A DNA stretch of 64,000 nt from DATEPR01 sp036273855 (GTDB lineage: Bacteria; Actinomycetota; Actinomycetes; Mycobacteriales; Pseudonocardiaceae): NCBI GenBank assembly GCA_036273855.1, contig DASUGU010000150.1, forward strand, positions 1 through 64,000, in the 5' to 3' direction. Position numbers and translations under genes: made by a program. This document shows positions 44,803-54,276 of the stretch, piece by piece. The notes beneath the pieces were generated by a model that had not been told where the DNA came from, searched no databases, and was given only the letters and a program-made list of their open reading frames with translations. Position 1 is the first letter of the stretch. The number at the start of each line of letters is the position of its first letter.

Positions 44803-44955
44803 ATGTTGCCGTGGAGAAGCATTTATGCAGTTATAAGGTATAGAACTGTTGCAACCGTCCTGGAAGTAAAGCAACGACGGTAGGCGCGATCATTGCAATG
44901 GTTGGCAGGTGAACGCTATGGTGGGAGGGCGCGGACGACGACCGAGGAGATCGCG

Positions 44956-45702
44956 ATGCCGGGAGGCAGGCTCACGCAGCAGGAACGCCAGCAGATCGCG
45001 CTGGGGTTGAGCGACAGCCTGCCCTACGCCGAGATCGCCCGACGTCTGGACCGTCCGACCTCGACGGTCACGCGTGAGGTGATGCGCAACGGCGGCCCCA
45101 CCGCGTACCGCGCCGACCTGGCGCACCGTGCCACCGAGCGCCGCGCCCACCGGCGCAGGCCGGCCACCGCCCGAGGGGTGCGGTCAGCTCCCCAGCCACC
45201 CGGACGCGACGCCGAGGCCGTGGCCGAGTACGAGGAGACGCTGACCACCGCCCTGATGGCCTCGGGCCTGGCCAAGATGCCGGCCCGGATGCTGACCTGC
45301 CTGTTCACCACCGACGCGGGCAGCCTCACCGCGGCCCAACTCGCCGGGCACCTCCAGGTCAGCCCGGCGTCCATCTCCAAGGCGATCGCCTTCCTGGAGA
45401 GCCAGAGCCTGGTCCGCCGGGAACGCGACGAACGCCGACGCGACCGCTACGTCATCGACGACGAACTCTTCTACCAGGCCACGATCGCCAGCGCCCGGTC
45501 CAACGACCAGCTCGTCGACACCGCGCGCCAGGGCGTGGCCGTCCTCGGCCCGCACACCCCGGCCGCCACCCGGCTGGAGAACATCGCCCGCTTCCTCGAC
45601 TTCATCAGCGAGAGCATCACCCGTGCCGCCGAACAGGCCCGCGACGTCCTGCACACCAATCCCGACAGCACCGACCACGGACAGCCGGACCTCAGCTCCT
45701 GA
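44956..45702 (+). CDS. GbsR/MarR-like regulator with an extra IS30-type N-terminal helix-turn-helix
   Basis: 248 residues from ATG 44956 (GAGGAG site). Residues 1-45 (LTQQERQQIALGLSDSLPYA, then EIARRLDRPTSTVTREV) resemble the helix-turn-helix of IS30-family transposases. After a basic linker comes a GbsR/MarR winged helix (about 100-185, LTAAQLAGHLQVSPASISKA). No transposase catalytic domain exists, so this is a two-HTH regulator, not a mobile element. It is divergent from the DUF4097 gene and overlaps the convergent SDR gene by 11 bp. Confidence 0.83.
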   Translation: MPGGRLTQQERQQIALGLSDSLPYAEIARRLDRPTSTVTREVMRNGGPTAYRADLAHRATERRAHRRRPATARGVRSAPQPPGRDAEAVAEYEETLTTALMASGLAKMPARMLTCLFTTDAGSLTAAQLAGHLQVSPASISKAIAFLESQSLVRRERDERRRDRYVIDDELFYQATIASARSNDQLVDTARQGVAVLGPHTPAATRLENIARFLDFISESITRAAEQARDVLHTNPDSTDHGQPDLSS

Positions 45703-46444
45703 CCAGATCCACGCGGGGGAACTCGAACAGCTCCGGCTCCCGGCCGGCCTGGGCCACCCACGCCATGCCGGTGCGGCCGTCCCGGGCGATGAACTCGACG
45801 GCGGCGGCGATCTCGGCCGGGTCGGCCAGGCCGAAACCGGCCTTGGCGATCTGCTCCTGGGCCGGTTCGGGGAGGATCGGGGTGCGGACGAAGCCGGGGC
45901 AGATCGCGTTGAGCGTCACGGCCGAACCGGACGCCGTCCAGTCCGGGGCCAGCGAACGCACCAGGCCGATCAGCGCGTGCTTGGTGGCCGAGTAGTACGG
46001 ATCGAACGGAGCGGGCGCGACTCCGGCCAGGCTGGACGTCACCACGATGGCGCCACGCCCCGCCAGGGACATCGCCCGCCAGGCGGCCCGGATGCCGAAC
46101 ACGACGCCGTCCAGGTTCACCGCCATCACCCGGCGATAGCGGGTGAGGTCGAAGGTCTCGCCCGCGCCTCCCGCACCGCCCACCCCGGCGTTGAGGTGCA
46201 CGATGTCCAGCCGACCGAACTCGTCGACCGTCGTCCGCACCACGGCGTCGTTGTCCGCCTCGGTGGTCACGTCGGTGCGCACGAACCGCGCACCGATCTG
46301 CTCGGCCAGCGCCGCGCCACCGTCCTGGTCGATGTCCGCGATCACCACCCGCGCCCCGCCGGCCGCGAACCGCCGAGCGACCGCCGCGCCGATGCCACTG
46401 GCGCCACCGGTCACCAACACGACCTCCGGATCGGTGTCCGTCAT
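45692..46444 (-). CDS. Short-chain dehydrogenase/reductase
   Basis: 250 residues from ATG 46444. Classical SDR: cofactor motif VTGGASGIGAAVARRFA, acidic ADIDQD after beta 2 (NAD(H) preference), structural LNAGVGG, catalytic Ser in VTSSLAG and YSATK. The C-terminus ICPGFVRTPILPEP is typical. Substrate unknown. Single gene. Confidence 0.85.
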   Translation of the reverse strand: MTDTDPEVVLVTGGASGIGAAVARRFAAGGARVVIADIDQDGGAALAEQIGARFVRTDVTTEADNDAVVRTTVDEFGRLDIVHLNAGVGGAGGAGETFDLTRYRRVMAVNLDGVVFGIRAAWRAMSLAGRGAIVVTSSLAGVAPAPFDPYYSATKHALIGLVRSLAPDWTASGSAVTLNAICPGFVRTPILPEPAQEQIAKAGFGLADPAEIAAAVEFIARDGRTGMAWVAQAGREPELFEFPRVDLVRS

Positions 46445-46509
46445 CTCCCAGTCCTTCCACGAGTCCTGCACACTCTCCACGATCATCCTGCGCTCGGGCG
46501 CGCGTGCGG

Positions 46510-47730
46510 TCAGAACCAGTGCAGGCAGTGCGGGGAATGCCCGGCGCGGAAGAGGGCGTCAGCGAGGGTGGCCGCGCTCGGGTGGTGGGCCCTGATGTGT
46601 CCGGCACGCACGAGCGTGCTCGGGGCGGTGCCGCCGAGGTAGACCGAACCCAGGTCCCGCACGTCCAGGGACAGGTCGGGCTCGCGGTCGGTCGGGACAC
46701 AGTCGGCCTTGCTGTCCCGGACGGTCAGCAGGTAGCGGCCGTGCTCGCCGAGGAAGGGGTCGTCGACGTCGAGAACGAGTTCGCCGTCGGTGCACCAGCC
46801 ACGCGCGGTCAGTGCCCGCGGGACGTCCAGCAGCCGCACCCAGAGCCAGTCGGTGTCGCCGCTCACCTGGCCGGCGTTGAAGTCCGCGAGCTGCCAGCGC
46901 AGCGGGTGCTCGGGCGGGAAGTGCTGGAACACGACCTGCGCGACCAGGTCGTGTCCGAGCACGAACCGGGCCAGGGCGGTGAAGACGGCGTCGTCGGCGG
47001 CGATGGTCTCGTCGACCGTCACGGTGTCGGACTCGCCCAGCGAGTAGCTGGCGTACCCGTCCGGGACACCATCGGCATCCCGGTGGACGGCGACGTAGCG
47101 CGGCGCCGCGGAGACCGGGGGCTGCCCCGCGCCCAAGGCCCACCAGCGGTGCGGCCGGGACAGCGCGCCGGGCTGTGCACGGCGGTACCGGTCGTAGACC
47201 TCTTCCAGGATCCGGCCGCACTCGGCACGCCGCAGCAGCTCGACCGAGCCGGTCTCCGGGGCGTCGGCCCTGCCACGCGCACGGGGGAGCGCGAGGGCGG
47301 CCCGGTGACGCGGCACCGTCAGCCGCCGCGTGTAGGTCGCCGGTCCGTAGCCGAACCTGCCGTAGATCGGGGCCTCGGTGGCCAGCAGGACGGCCAGGAA
47401 CTCCCCTCGGGTCCGCAACGCGGTGAGCTGCTGCCGCATCATCGCGCTGAGCACACCCTGGCGTCGATGCGATGGCAGGACACCGACGCCGGTCACCCCG
47501 GCGGCCGGGGCGAGGATCTCACCGGGCAGGGTGAGCTCGAAGGAGCACGCGGCGGCGGTGCCGACGGGCCGCCCGTCCGCCGTTCTGGCGAGCAGGCCGC
47601 GGTCCATGTCCAGCGACGACCACCAGACCGTGTCGCCGTCGGTCGGGGATCCCGGGAAGCGTCCGAACGCGGCATAGAGTGTGTCGACGAAGACCTCGCG
47701 GTCCTGGTCGGTCGTGGAACGGATCTCCAT
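46510..47730 (-). CDS. Eis-like GNAT N-acetyltransferase with SCP2-like domain
   Basis: 406 residues from ATG 47730 (GGGGAGG site). N-terminal GNAT domain with acetyl-CoA loop VGVLPSHRRQGVLSAMMRQQ, a second degenerate GNAT lobe, and a C-terminal sterol-carrier-like domain ending SPHCLHWF, where the C-terminal carboxylate is used in Eis enzymes. EAPIYGRFGYGPATYTRRL matches the Eis family. Eis proteins acetylate amines including aminoglycosides and peptides; the natural target here is unknown. Confidence 0.85.
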   Translation of the reverse strand: MEIRSTTDQDREVFVDTLYAAFGRFPGSPTDGDTVWWSSLDMDRGLLARTADGRPVGTAAACSFELTLPGEILAPAAGVTGVGVLPSHRRQGVLSAMMRQQLTALRTRGEFLAVLLATEAPIYGRFGYGPATYTRRLTVPRHRAALALPRARGRADAPETGSVELLRRAECGRILEEVYDRYRRAQPGALSRPHRWWALGAGQPPVSAAPRYVAVHRDADGVPDGYASYSLGESDTVTVDETIAADDAVFTALARFVLGHDLVAQVVFQHFPPEHPLRWQLADFNAGQVSGDTDWLWVRLLDVPRALTARGWCTDGELVLDVDDPFLGEHGRYLLTVRDSKADCVPTDREPDLSLDVRDLGSVYLGGTAPSTLVRAGHIRAHHPSAATLADALFRAGHSPHCLHWF

Positions 47731-47914
47731 TGCCGCCGCTGCCTCCCCGGGATACCGACACCACGACTGGTGGTGTCCCGCCACAGTGCAGCGTTGACCC
47801 GCGGCAAGCTCAAGCGAATAACAGCCGGGCCCGCGTTCCTTTGCCGAGGTGAGGACGTTGGTGTGAACGATATTTCGGTTGACCTCGTCCAGCCCTGGCG
47901 GAGAAAGTAGCGCG

Positions 47915-48623
47915 GTGTCAGGCGATCTACCGGCGAGTGTGCGTGCTGCCTTCACGCTGCCGTCCGGTCCGGCACGGTGGCTGCCCGGTGGGGAGGCATG
48001 TGTCGGCAGGTTGGTGGACTGGTCCTCAAACCTGGCCAGGACAGCGTGGTGGGGTCGTGGCTGGCCGAGGTGTTCGATGGCCTGAGTGGACCGGGATTCC
48101 GCGTGCCGCGACCGGTCCGCGCGGCTGACGGCACGAGGATCGTCGAGGGGATGGTCGGCCTGGACCGCCGTCGAGGGCGAGCCGGCTCCACCGCTGCGAT
48201 GGCCAGAACTCGCCGCGGCCAGCAGGGCTTTCCACACAGCCCTCGCCGGTCGACTCGGTGCGGGCCGCGACCCGCCCGGTCCGCTCGCCCGGCCAACTGG
48301 TGCACGGCGACATCGCGGGCAACGTGTTGTTCGCGGCCGAAGCGCCGCCCGCGGTGATCGATTTCTGGCCGGTTCAGCGGCCGGCCGGCTACCCACTGGC
48401 GGTCGCCGCGGTGGACCTGCTGGCCTGGTCCGCGGCTCCGCCCGACATTCTGGACGAACTCGCCGACCACGACATCGACTAACTGTTGTTGCGTGCCTTG
48501 ATATTCCGTCTGGTCACCGAGTCACTCGGCCGCCCTGATCCGGACAGCCGGCAGGCCGTCCGGCGGGCCGGCGAACCGGTGGCCGACCTGTTGCTGTCCC
48601 GCGTGTCCGGCCGCCCGGCGAGC
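47915..48623 (+). pseudogene. Broken TIGR02569-like phosphotransferase (three frameshifts and a stop)
   Basis: Fragments in successive frames reconstruct one gene: SGDLPASVRAAFTLPSG (from GTG 47915), then after a shift near 48000 VGGLVLKPGQDSVVGSWLAE, after one near 48155 WPELAAASRAFHTALAGR, and after one near 48255 LVHGDIAGNVLFAAEAPPAV with IDFWPVQRPAGYPLAVAAVD. TAA at 48480-48482 interrupts before LLLRALIFRLVTESLG. The catalytic HGD and IDF motifs survive but cannot be made as one protein. Confidence 0.72.
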
Positions 48624-49169
48624 ACCACGCCGCCGTCCGATCCGGACATCGCCGAGTTGGCCGGTCACGCACTCGGCGAGCGGATCACCGCGGTACGACC
48701 GGTCGCCGGTGGACACAGCAGATCCATGACCGGGCTCGCCGACCGGGCCGAAGGCGGGTCGGTGTTCGTCAAGGCCGCCGGTCCCGCTGCCCGCGCCGAC
48801 CTCGCCACGGAACTGGTCGTGTACGAGGCGCTGGAGGGCAGCCGGTTCCTGCCACAGCGGCTGGCGCACACTCGCGAGCCGGTGCCGATCCTCGTCCTGG
48901 AGGCGCTGGAGCCCGCCGGCTGGGTCCGTGACTGGACCTCACACATTGTCGAGGCCACCCGCAGGCTGCTGCACGACGTGCACGTGCTGCCCGCTCCACC
49001 GGGCGTCCCCGTGCTGGGTGCGGTGCCCAACCCATGGGAGACCATCGCCGCCGATCCGAGCCGCCTGCTGCGCATGGGCGTGTGCTCGAACCGTTGGCTG
49101 ACCGCACACCTGGACACTCTCCATGCCGCGGCCGCCCAGGCATCGACCGCGGGCGCGAACAGGACCTGA
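48624..49169 (+). pseudogene. Truncated second phosphotransferase (N-lobe only)
   Basis: In frame with the end of the preceding relic: DIAELAGHALGERITAVRPV, GGSVFVKAAGP (ATP-binding Lys region) and ILVLEALEPAGWVRDWTSHI, ending with LDTLHAAAAQAS and TAGANRT. The whole C-lobe, including the HxD catalytic loop, is absent. It has no start of its own. A deletion remnant of an APH-type kinase. Confidence 0.6.
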
Positions 49170-49184
49170 GGCGCCGCGACACGG

Positions 49185-49922
49185 TCACCCCATCGCCGTG
49201 CCGAGGAGCCGTCGAACCTGGGCAACCAGGGCTCGGTCACCCTCAACCAGCACGTCATCACCGCGGTCGTACAACCACAGCAACACGGCGACCGGTTCCC
49301 CACGTACCACCGCGTCAGCGTCACCGGCATCGGCTGATCCCACCTCGACGCCCTCGGGTCGCACGGCGACCCGCCACCCGGCGGTACCGGCCACCACCAA
49401 CAACGATCGGTCACCCCACTCGGTCAGGTCGCTCTGGTACTCCTCCCGCCAGGAGTGCGTTTCCTGGTACAGAAAGACCGACAGCGCCTCGGCGACGCCG
49501 TCAACCGCGAGATCCGGCTCGATCGGCCCCACCGGCAGCCCGATCGCCCGCTCGACGTCGACCCGGTGCACCGCGGTCTCGTATGTCATCCGCCGCAGCC
49601 AGAACCGGGCCGTCGCCCCCGCCGGCCCGCCCGGCCCATAGGTGGCCACTTCGTCGACGAATGCCGTGTGGCAGCAGCGCAGCGCGGCGATCGGTTCCTC
49701 AGCGGCGAGGTCGTGTTCCGGTGGCGGGTCGGGCATCCGCAGTCGCCGCAGGGCGACGTTGACCAGTCCGTGGGCGAGATGACGCATCAACTGACCGACG
49801 TCCCACCCCGGGCAGGCCGGCACCGCGATGGTGAGATTCCCGGCGGCCAGCCTCGTCAGCCGGTCAACGTCGTCGCCCAGGCACGCCAGCAACCGCGAAC
49901 CGGGAACATCCGTGGGCGTCAT
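49185..49922 (-). CDS. Maleylpyruvate isomerase-family (TIGR03083-like) protein
   Basis: 245 residues from ATG 49922 (AGGGGG site). Motifs AVPACPGWDVGQLMRHLAHG (first metal His) and RMTYETAVHRVDVERAIG (second set) mark the DinB-like N-domain; the C-terminal part from about 150 is SCP2-like. One of four members of this superfamily in the window. Single gene. Confidence 0.8.
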   Translation of the reverse strand: MTPTDVPGSRLLACLGDDVDRLTRLAAGNLTIAVPACPGWDVGQLMRHLAHGLVNVALRRLRMPDPPPEHDLAAEEPIAALRCCHTAFVDEVATYGPGGPAGATARFWLRRMTYETAVHRVDVERAIGLPVGPIEPDLAVDGVAEALSVFLYQETHSWREEYQSDLTEWGDRSLLVVAGTAGWRVAVRPEGVEVGSADAGDADAVVRGEPVAVLLWLYDRGDDVLVEGDRALVAQVRRLLGTAMG

Positions 49923-50048
49923 CAGTCCCCCTGACATTGGCGGCTTACCGCGAATTGTCGCGGTTTCCGTTTGGTCGTCAAGGTGCCATGCTGTGCCGGT
50001 GAAGTCGCTGGTCAGGCGTTAGGTGGCGAGCTGGAGGTGGCAGGGCTG

Positions 50049-51098
50049 ATGTGTGTCGACGCGTCGCCTTCGCACAATCCGCACCAGGTTCTGCACGACA
50101 TCGGCCCGGTCGAGGTGATCGGACTGGAACCGGTCGACTCGGTCACCATCACCACGGTGATGGACAACGCGGTGGACCTGTTCATGCCCGACCAGGGTCC
50201 CGCCAGGCGCACCGGGCTCCTGGTGGATCCACGCCGCGACTGCGCGACGATGGTCGACCGCGATGTGCCCGACGCGCTGATCGCCGAGCATGGCCTGTCC
50301 CTGTTGGTGACGGTGACGAAGGCCGGGCGCGACCACCGGATCCTGTTCGACACGGGCGCAAGCCCGGACGGTGTGCTGGAGAACATGCGCCGCCTGGACA
50401 TCGACCCGACCGGCATCGAGGCGATCGTGTGCAGCCACGGGCACTACGACCACAACGCCTGGCTGGCCGGGCTGTTGCGGGTGCTGGGGCCGACCGGGAT
50501 GCCGGTGCTCGTCCATCCGCATTACTGGCGTCGCCGCCGGGCGCTGCTGCCCGGTCGTGACCCGGTCGAACTGCCGACCACCAGCGACCGCGCGTTGCGG
50601 GATGCGGGCTTCCAGATCATCGAGGAGGCCGCGCCCAGCTTCCTGCTCGAGGGCTCGGTGCTGGTCACCGGCGAGGTGCCGCGGGTGACCGGGTACGAGC
50701 CCGGGTTCCCGATCCAGCAGGCCTGGCTCTCCGGGCAGTGGCAGCCCGACCAGCTGGTGCTCGACGACCAGGCGTTGCTGATGAACGTCGCCGGGAAGGG
50801 CCTGATCGTGATCACCGGATGTGGGCACGCGGGCGTGGTGAACATCTGCCGCTACGCCATGCGACTGGTCGGCGACGTGCCGCTGCACGCGGTGATCGGC
50901 GGATTCCACCTGACCGGGCCGCTGTTCGAACCGCTCATTCCCCGCGTCCTGGCCGATCTTGCCGAACTGCGTCCCGACGTGCTGGTGCCGGCGCACTGCA
51001 CGGGCTGGCGGGCCCAGCACGCGATGAGCGCCACGTTCGGCGACGCGTTCGTCCCCAACAGCATCGGAACCCGATTCGTCTTCGAACATGCCGGGTGA
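50049..51098 (+). CDS. MBL-fold hydrolase, ribofuranosylaminobenzene-phosphate-synthase-like
   Basis: 349 residues from ATG 50049. MBL fold with metal motif VCSHGHYDHNAWLAGLL, later VITGCGHAGVVNICRYAM and IGGFHLTGPLFEPLIP, and a C-terminal VLVPAHCTGWRAQHAM, the pattern of the 7,8-dihydropterin-6-methyl-4-(ribofuranosyl)-aminobenzene 5'-phosphate synthase-like branch. The actual substrate in actinobacteria is unknown. Its 3' end overlaps the HD-GYP gene by 11 bp. Confidence 0.82.
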   Translation: MCVDASPSHNPHQVLHDIGPVEVIGLEPVDSVTITTVMDNAVDLFMPDQGPARRTGLLVDPRRDCATMVDRDVPDALIAEHGLSLLVTVTKAGRDHRILFDTGASPDGVLENMRRLDIDPTGIEAIVCSHGHYDHNAWLAGLLRVLGPTGMPVLVHPHYWRRRRALLPGRDPVELPTTSDRALRDAGFQIIEEAAPSFLLEGSVLVTGEVPRVTGYEPGFPIQQAWLSGQWQPDQLVLDDQALLMNVAGKGLIVITGCGHAGVVNICRYAMRLVGDVPLHAVIGGFHLTGPLFEPLIPRVLADLAELRPDVLVPAHCTGWRAQHAMSATFGDAFVPNSIGTRFVFEHAG

Positions 51099-52665
51099 AC
51101 GGCCTGCCGGGCCCCGGCGGGCCGAGGTGTTGGCCGCGTTGTCGCTGGCGATCGACCTCGGGTTGGGCCAGCCCATGGAGCACATGCTGCGCTCCGCGCT
51201 GATCGCCACCCGGCTGGCCGATCAGCTCGGTCTGGACCGGGAGCGGCGTGGCACCGTGTTCTACGCCAACCTGGTCGCGTGGATCGGCTGTCATGCCGAC
51301 TCGCACGAGCTCGCCCGCTGGTTCGGCGACGACATCGCCTTCCGCGCCGACTCCTACCAGGTGAACTGGTCGGGACTACCGTTCCTGCGGCTGCTGGCCA
51401 CGCACGTCGGTCAGGACCGTGGGCCACTCGGCCGGGGCCGGCAGGCGGCCGCGTTCTTCGTCAACCCGCGTGGCCGGCTGTCCGAACTGATCCACTCGCA
51501 CTGTGCGTCGGCCGCGCGGCTGGTGGACCGGTTGGCGCTGGGCGAGCCGGTCCGGGACGCGCTCGCGTGCACGTTCGAGCGGTGGGACGGCAGCGGGCTG
51601 CCCGATGGCGTGCGGGGCGAGCTGATCCCGGTCGAGATGCGGGTGGTGCACCTGGCCGAGGTCGCCGAGGTCCACCTTCGGCACGGCGGTGTGGCCACGG
51701 CCGTCGCGATGGCCCGGCAGCGCGGCGGCAGCCACTTCGATCCCGCCGTGGTCGCGGCGTTCGAGAGCGCCGCCGAGACCATTGTGGACGGGCTGCTCGA
51801 CGAGGACGTGTGGACGGCGGCGCTGCGCGAGGCACCGGACAGCGACCGCGTGCTCACCGAACCGGAGCTGGACGACCTGCTCACCGCGATGGGTGACTTC
51901 GTCGATCTCAAGTGTCCGTTCACGATCGGGCACTCCCGTGGTGTGGCCGGGCTCGCGGCAGACGCGGCGCGCGACTGCGGACTGCCCGAATCGGACGTCG
52001 CCCTGGTCCGGCGTGCGGGACTCGTGCACGACCTCGGCCGGATGGGCGTGCCCAACACCGTGTGGGAGAAGCCGGGACCGCTGTCGGACGCCGAATGGGA
52101 GCGGGTGCGGCTGCATCCCTACCTGACCGGGCGGATCCTGCGCCGGGTACCGGGACTGGAGCCGGTGGCGACGATCGCGGCGGCGCACCACGAGCGGCTG
52201 GACGGCTCCGGCTATCCGCTGGGGGCGGCCGGTGCCGCGCTGGCGCCCCTGTCGAGGTTGCTGGCCGCCGCTGACGCCTACCATGCGCTCGGCGAGGCCC
52301 GTCCGCATCGAGGCGCCCACGGCGCGACCGAGGCGGCCGAGATCCTGCGCGGGCAGGCGCGCGCGGCGCGACTGGACGCGCAGGCGGTCGAGGCCGTGTT
52401 GCGGACCGCGGGTCACCCGGTGCGACACCGGACGCCGTTTCCGGCCGGGCTGACCGGTCGGGAGGTCGACGTGCTGCGGCACCTGGCGTCCGGGCGGTCC
52501 AATCGGGAGATCGCGGGGCGGTTGTCGATCAGTGAGAAGACCGTCCGCAACCACGTCGAGCACATCTACGCCAAGGTCGGCGTCTCCAACCGCACCGGGG
52601 CCGGGCTGTTCGCGCTCGACAACGGCATCCTGGGTGCCTTCCCGGCCAGGACGGCCGAAACATGA
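51088..52665 (+). CDS. HD-GYP domain protein with C-terminal LuxR helix-turn-helix
   Basis: 525 residues. The N-terminal half is a divergent HD-domain repeat (HMLRSALIATRLADQLGLDR, FERWDGSGLPDGVRGELIPV). The second half has a canonical HD-GYP core (VHDLGRMGVPNTVWEKPGPL, HHERLDGSGYPLGAAGAALA). The C-terminal LuxR HTH (about 455-515) reads LTGREVDVLRHLASGRSNRE. HD-GYP proteins hydrolyse cyclic dinucleotides; coupling one to a DNA-binding domain suggests nucleotide-dependent transcription control. Co-transcribed with the MBL gene. Confidence 0.85.
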   Translation: MPGERPAGPRRAEVLAALSLAIDLGLGQPMEHMLRSALIATRLADQLGLDRERRGTVFYANLVAWIGCHADSHELARWFGDDIAFRADSYQVNWSGLPFLRLLATHVGQDRGPLGRGRQAAAFFVNPRGRLSELIHSHCASAARLVDRLALGEPVRDALACTFERWDGSGLPDGVRGELIPVEMRVVHLAEVAEVHLRHGGVATAVAMARQRGGSHFDPAVVAAFESAAETIVDGLLDEDVWTAALREAPDSDRVLTEPELDDLLTAMGDFVDLKCPFTIGHSRGVAGLAADAARDCGLPESDVALVRRAGLVHDLGRMGVPNTVWEKPGPLSDAEWERVRLHPYLTGRILRRVPGLEPVATIAAAHHERLDGSGYPLGAAGAALAPLSRLLAAADAYHALGEARPHRGAHGATEAAEILRGQARAARLDAQAVEAVLRTAGHPVRHRTPFPAGLTGREVDVLRHLASGRSNREIAGRLSISEKTVRNHVEHIYAKVGVSNRTGAGLFALDNGILGAFPARTAET

Positions 52666-52743
52666 GGCGATCGCCCCATGCGGTGGTGACCGCTCGGGGA
52701 TGACGCTGGTGCCGGCAACGAACACCCTCGGGAGGAGCCGGCG

Positions 52744-53109
52744 ATGCGTACCAGGGCAGCGATCAGCCTGACCACCGGGCTGGAGGATCCGGAGAAGGTC
52801 ACCGTCGCGTTCCTCGTCGCCGTCGGCGCCGCCGAAACACAACGGCAGACGTTGATGTTCCTCACCAAGGAAGCCGTCCGGCTCGTGCAGGACGGCGTGG
52901 CGCACGCGGTGGCGTGCGATGGCTGCCCGCCGCTGGCCGAGCTGGTCAAGCGGTACGAGGCCGCGGGCGGCCGGTTCCTGGTGTGCCCGATCTGCTTCAA
53001 CGCGCGCCAACTCGCCCCCGACAGCCTGCTCGCCAACGCGGAACTCGGTGGCACCGTGCAGTTGTGGGAATGGATCGGCGACGAACCGGTCACCACCTTC
53101 AGCTACTGA
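52744..53109 (+). CDS. DsrE/DsrF-like family protein
   Basis: 121 residues: RAAISLTTGLEDPEKVTVAF, FLTKEAVRLVQDGVAHAV, and RFLVCPICFNARQLAPDSLL, where two Cys could be the sulfur relay site. DsrE-like proteins bind or carry persulfides. GGAGGAGCC lies before the ATG. It is followed 11 bp later by the NTF2-like gene. Confidence 0.82.
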   Translation: MRTRAAISLTTGLEDPEKVTVAFLVAVGAAETQRQTLMFLTKEAVRLVQDGVAHAVACDGCPPLAELVKRYEAAGGRFLVCPICFNARQLAPDSLLANAELGGTVQLWEWIGDEPVTTFSY

Positions 53110-53120
53110 AAGGCACCGCC

Positions 53121-53507
53121 ATGTCCGTCATGACCGTCATGTCCACCGAAGGTGAACGGTTCGCCCACGCCATCGCCGCCCAGGACCCGTCCGCGTTACG
53201 CGCCGTCCTGGCCGATCACGTCGACTTCGCGGCACTCACCCCGGGTGGCCAGTGGACGGCCACCGGTCCGGCGGAGGTCGTCGACGACGTCGTCCTGGGC
53301 CGCTGGTTCGCGCCCGATCGCCGGATCGTCGGGTTGTCCTCGGTGACCACGGCCGAGGTCGCCGACTGCCGGCACGTGGGGTACCGGCTGCTCGTCCAGC
53401 GTGACGGCGCCGACCACGTCGTCGAGCAGCATGCCTTCTACACCGCGCGGGACGGGCGGATCGACTGGATCCGCATCGTCTGCTCGGGATACCGGGCGAC
53501 CGCGTGA
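53121..53507 (+). CDS. NTF2/SnoaL-like protein
   Basis: 128 residues from ATG 53121; the ATGs at 53130 and 53139 are alternatives, and the conserved part starts at STEGERFAHAIAAQDPSALR. The fold pattern (short helices, then DHVDFAALTPGG and a long sheet, ending RIDWIRIVCSGY) is NTF2-like. Close to DsrE, probably one operon. Ligand unknown. Confidence 0.7.
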   Translation: MSVMTVMSTEGERFAHAIAAQDPSALRAVLADHVDFAALTPGGQWTATGPAEVVDDVVLGRWFAPDRRIVGLSSVTTAEVADCRHVGYRLLVQRDGADHVVEQHAFYTARDGRIDWIRIVCSGYRATA

Positions 53508-53508
53508 C

Positions 53509-53528
53509 CTCGCGATCGTGACCGCGAG
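53509..53528 (+). terminator. Stem-loop just after the NTF2-like gene
   Basis: CTCGCG and CGCGAG with an 8-base loop begin 2 bp past the stop codon. No T-run; moderate support. The remaining intergenic bases to 53703 show no gene. Confidence 0.35.
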
Positions 53529-53703
53529 CGACGCCGCCCGTCGTGGCGCGGCGGCGCGCTCTGGCCGCCTGGCCGCCGTGCGGCACGCGGTGGACGGCAT
53601 GCCCAATGTCGGCCGCTTCCTGTTGCCGCCCTCGTCACAGCAGCGGCGCGGGCCGGCGGCTGCCGCGAGTGTCCGCGAACCACGTGCGCTGCCCGGTGGG
53701 CTC

Positions 53704-54210
53704 TCAGACCGGCAGTTGGTCGCGGGCGGCGGCGGTGGTCTCCTGGATCTGCCTGCCGGCCCGGCCGGCAGCGCGGCGGGCCCGCCAGCCGACGGACGGC
53801 TTGCCCTCCGTATCGGCAGCGGCGATGAGCAGACCGCCGATCAGACCGGCGTTCGTGAGGAACTGGACCAGCTGCTCGTTCTTCTCCTTGCCGTTCTCGG
53901 CCGCCCAGAACGGATGACCGGCGGCCGTGGTCGGCAGCAGGCTGCCGACCAGTGTGATCGCGGCCAGACGCGGCGCCCGGCCCAGCGCGAGCATCGCGCC
54001 GGCACCGATCTTGACGGCGGCGTCGACGCGGACCAGGGTCACCGGGTCGGTCGGCGTGCCCTCCGGCAACGCGTCCCTGACACGCTCGGTGACGTCGTCC
54101 AGCAGAGGCTTGAGCGGCTCGGCGTGCGCCGCCGGGTGACGCAGCTCGTCGATACCGCCGAAGATGAAGATGGACGCGAGCAGTGGACGCGCCAACCTGC
54201 GCAGAATCAT
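53704..54210 (-). CDS. DoxX-family membrane protein
   Basis: 168 residues from ATG 54210: RLARPLLASIFIFGGIDELR is the DoxX first transmembrane segment, with further segments at APRLAAITLVGSLLPTTAAG and about residue 120 (LTNAGLIGGLLIAAADTEG). DoxX proteins are four-helix membrane proteins linked to quinone or sulfur redox; the function here is unknown. Basic cytoplasmic tail. Confidence 0.85.
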   Translation of the reverse strand: MILRRLARPLLASIFIFGGIDELRHPAAHAEPLKPLLDDVTERVRDALPEGTPTDPVTLVRVDAAVKIGAGAMLALGRAPRLAAITLVGSLLPTTAAGHPFWAAENGKEKNEQLVQFLTNAGLIGGLLIAAADTEGKPSVGWRARRAAGRAGRQIQETTAAARDQLPV

Positions 54211-54276
54211 GGTTGCCGCCTTTCCGAGTAGGAACACCTACCCGGGGATACCCACTACGCAGGCGGCGCTACGACC

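Noticed and set aside
44956..45090. IS30 insertion element
   Set aside because: Only the helix-turn-helix resembles IS30; no DDE catalytic domain or terminal inverted repeats, and the frame continues as a GbsR-like regulator.
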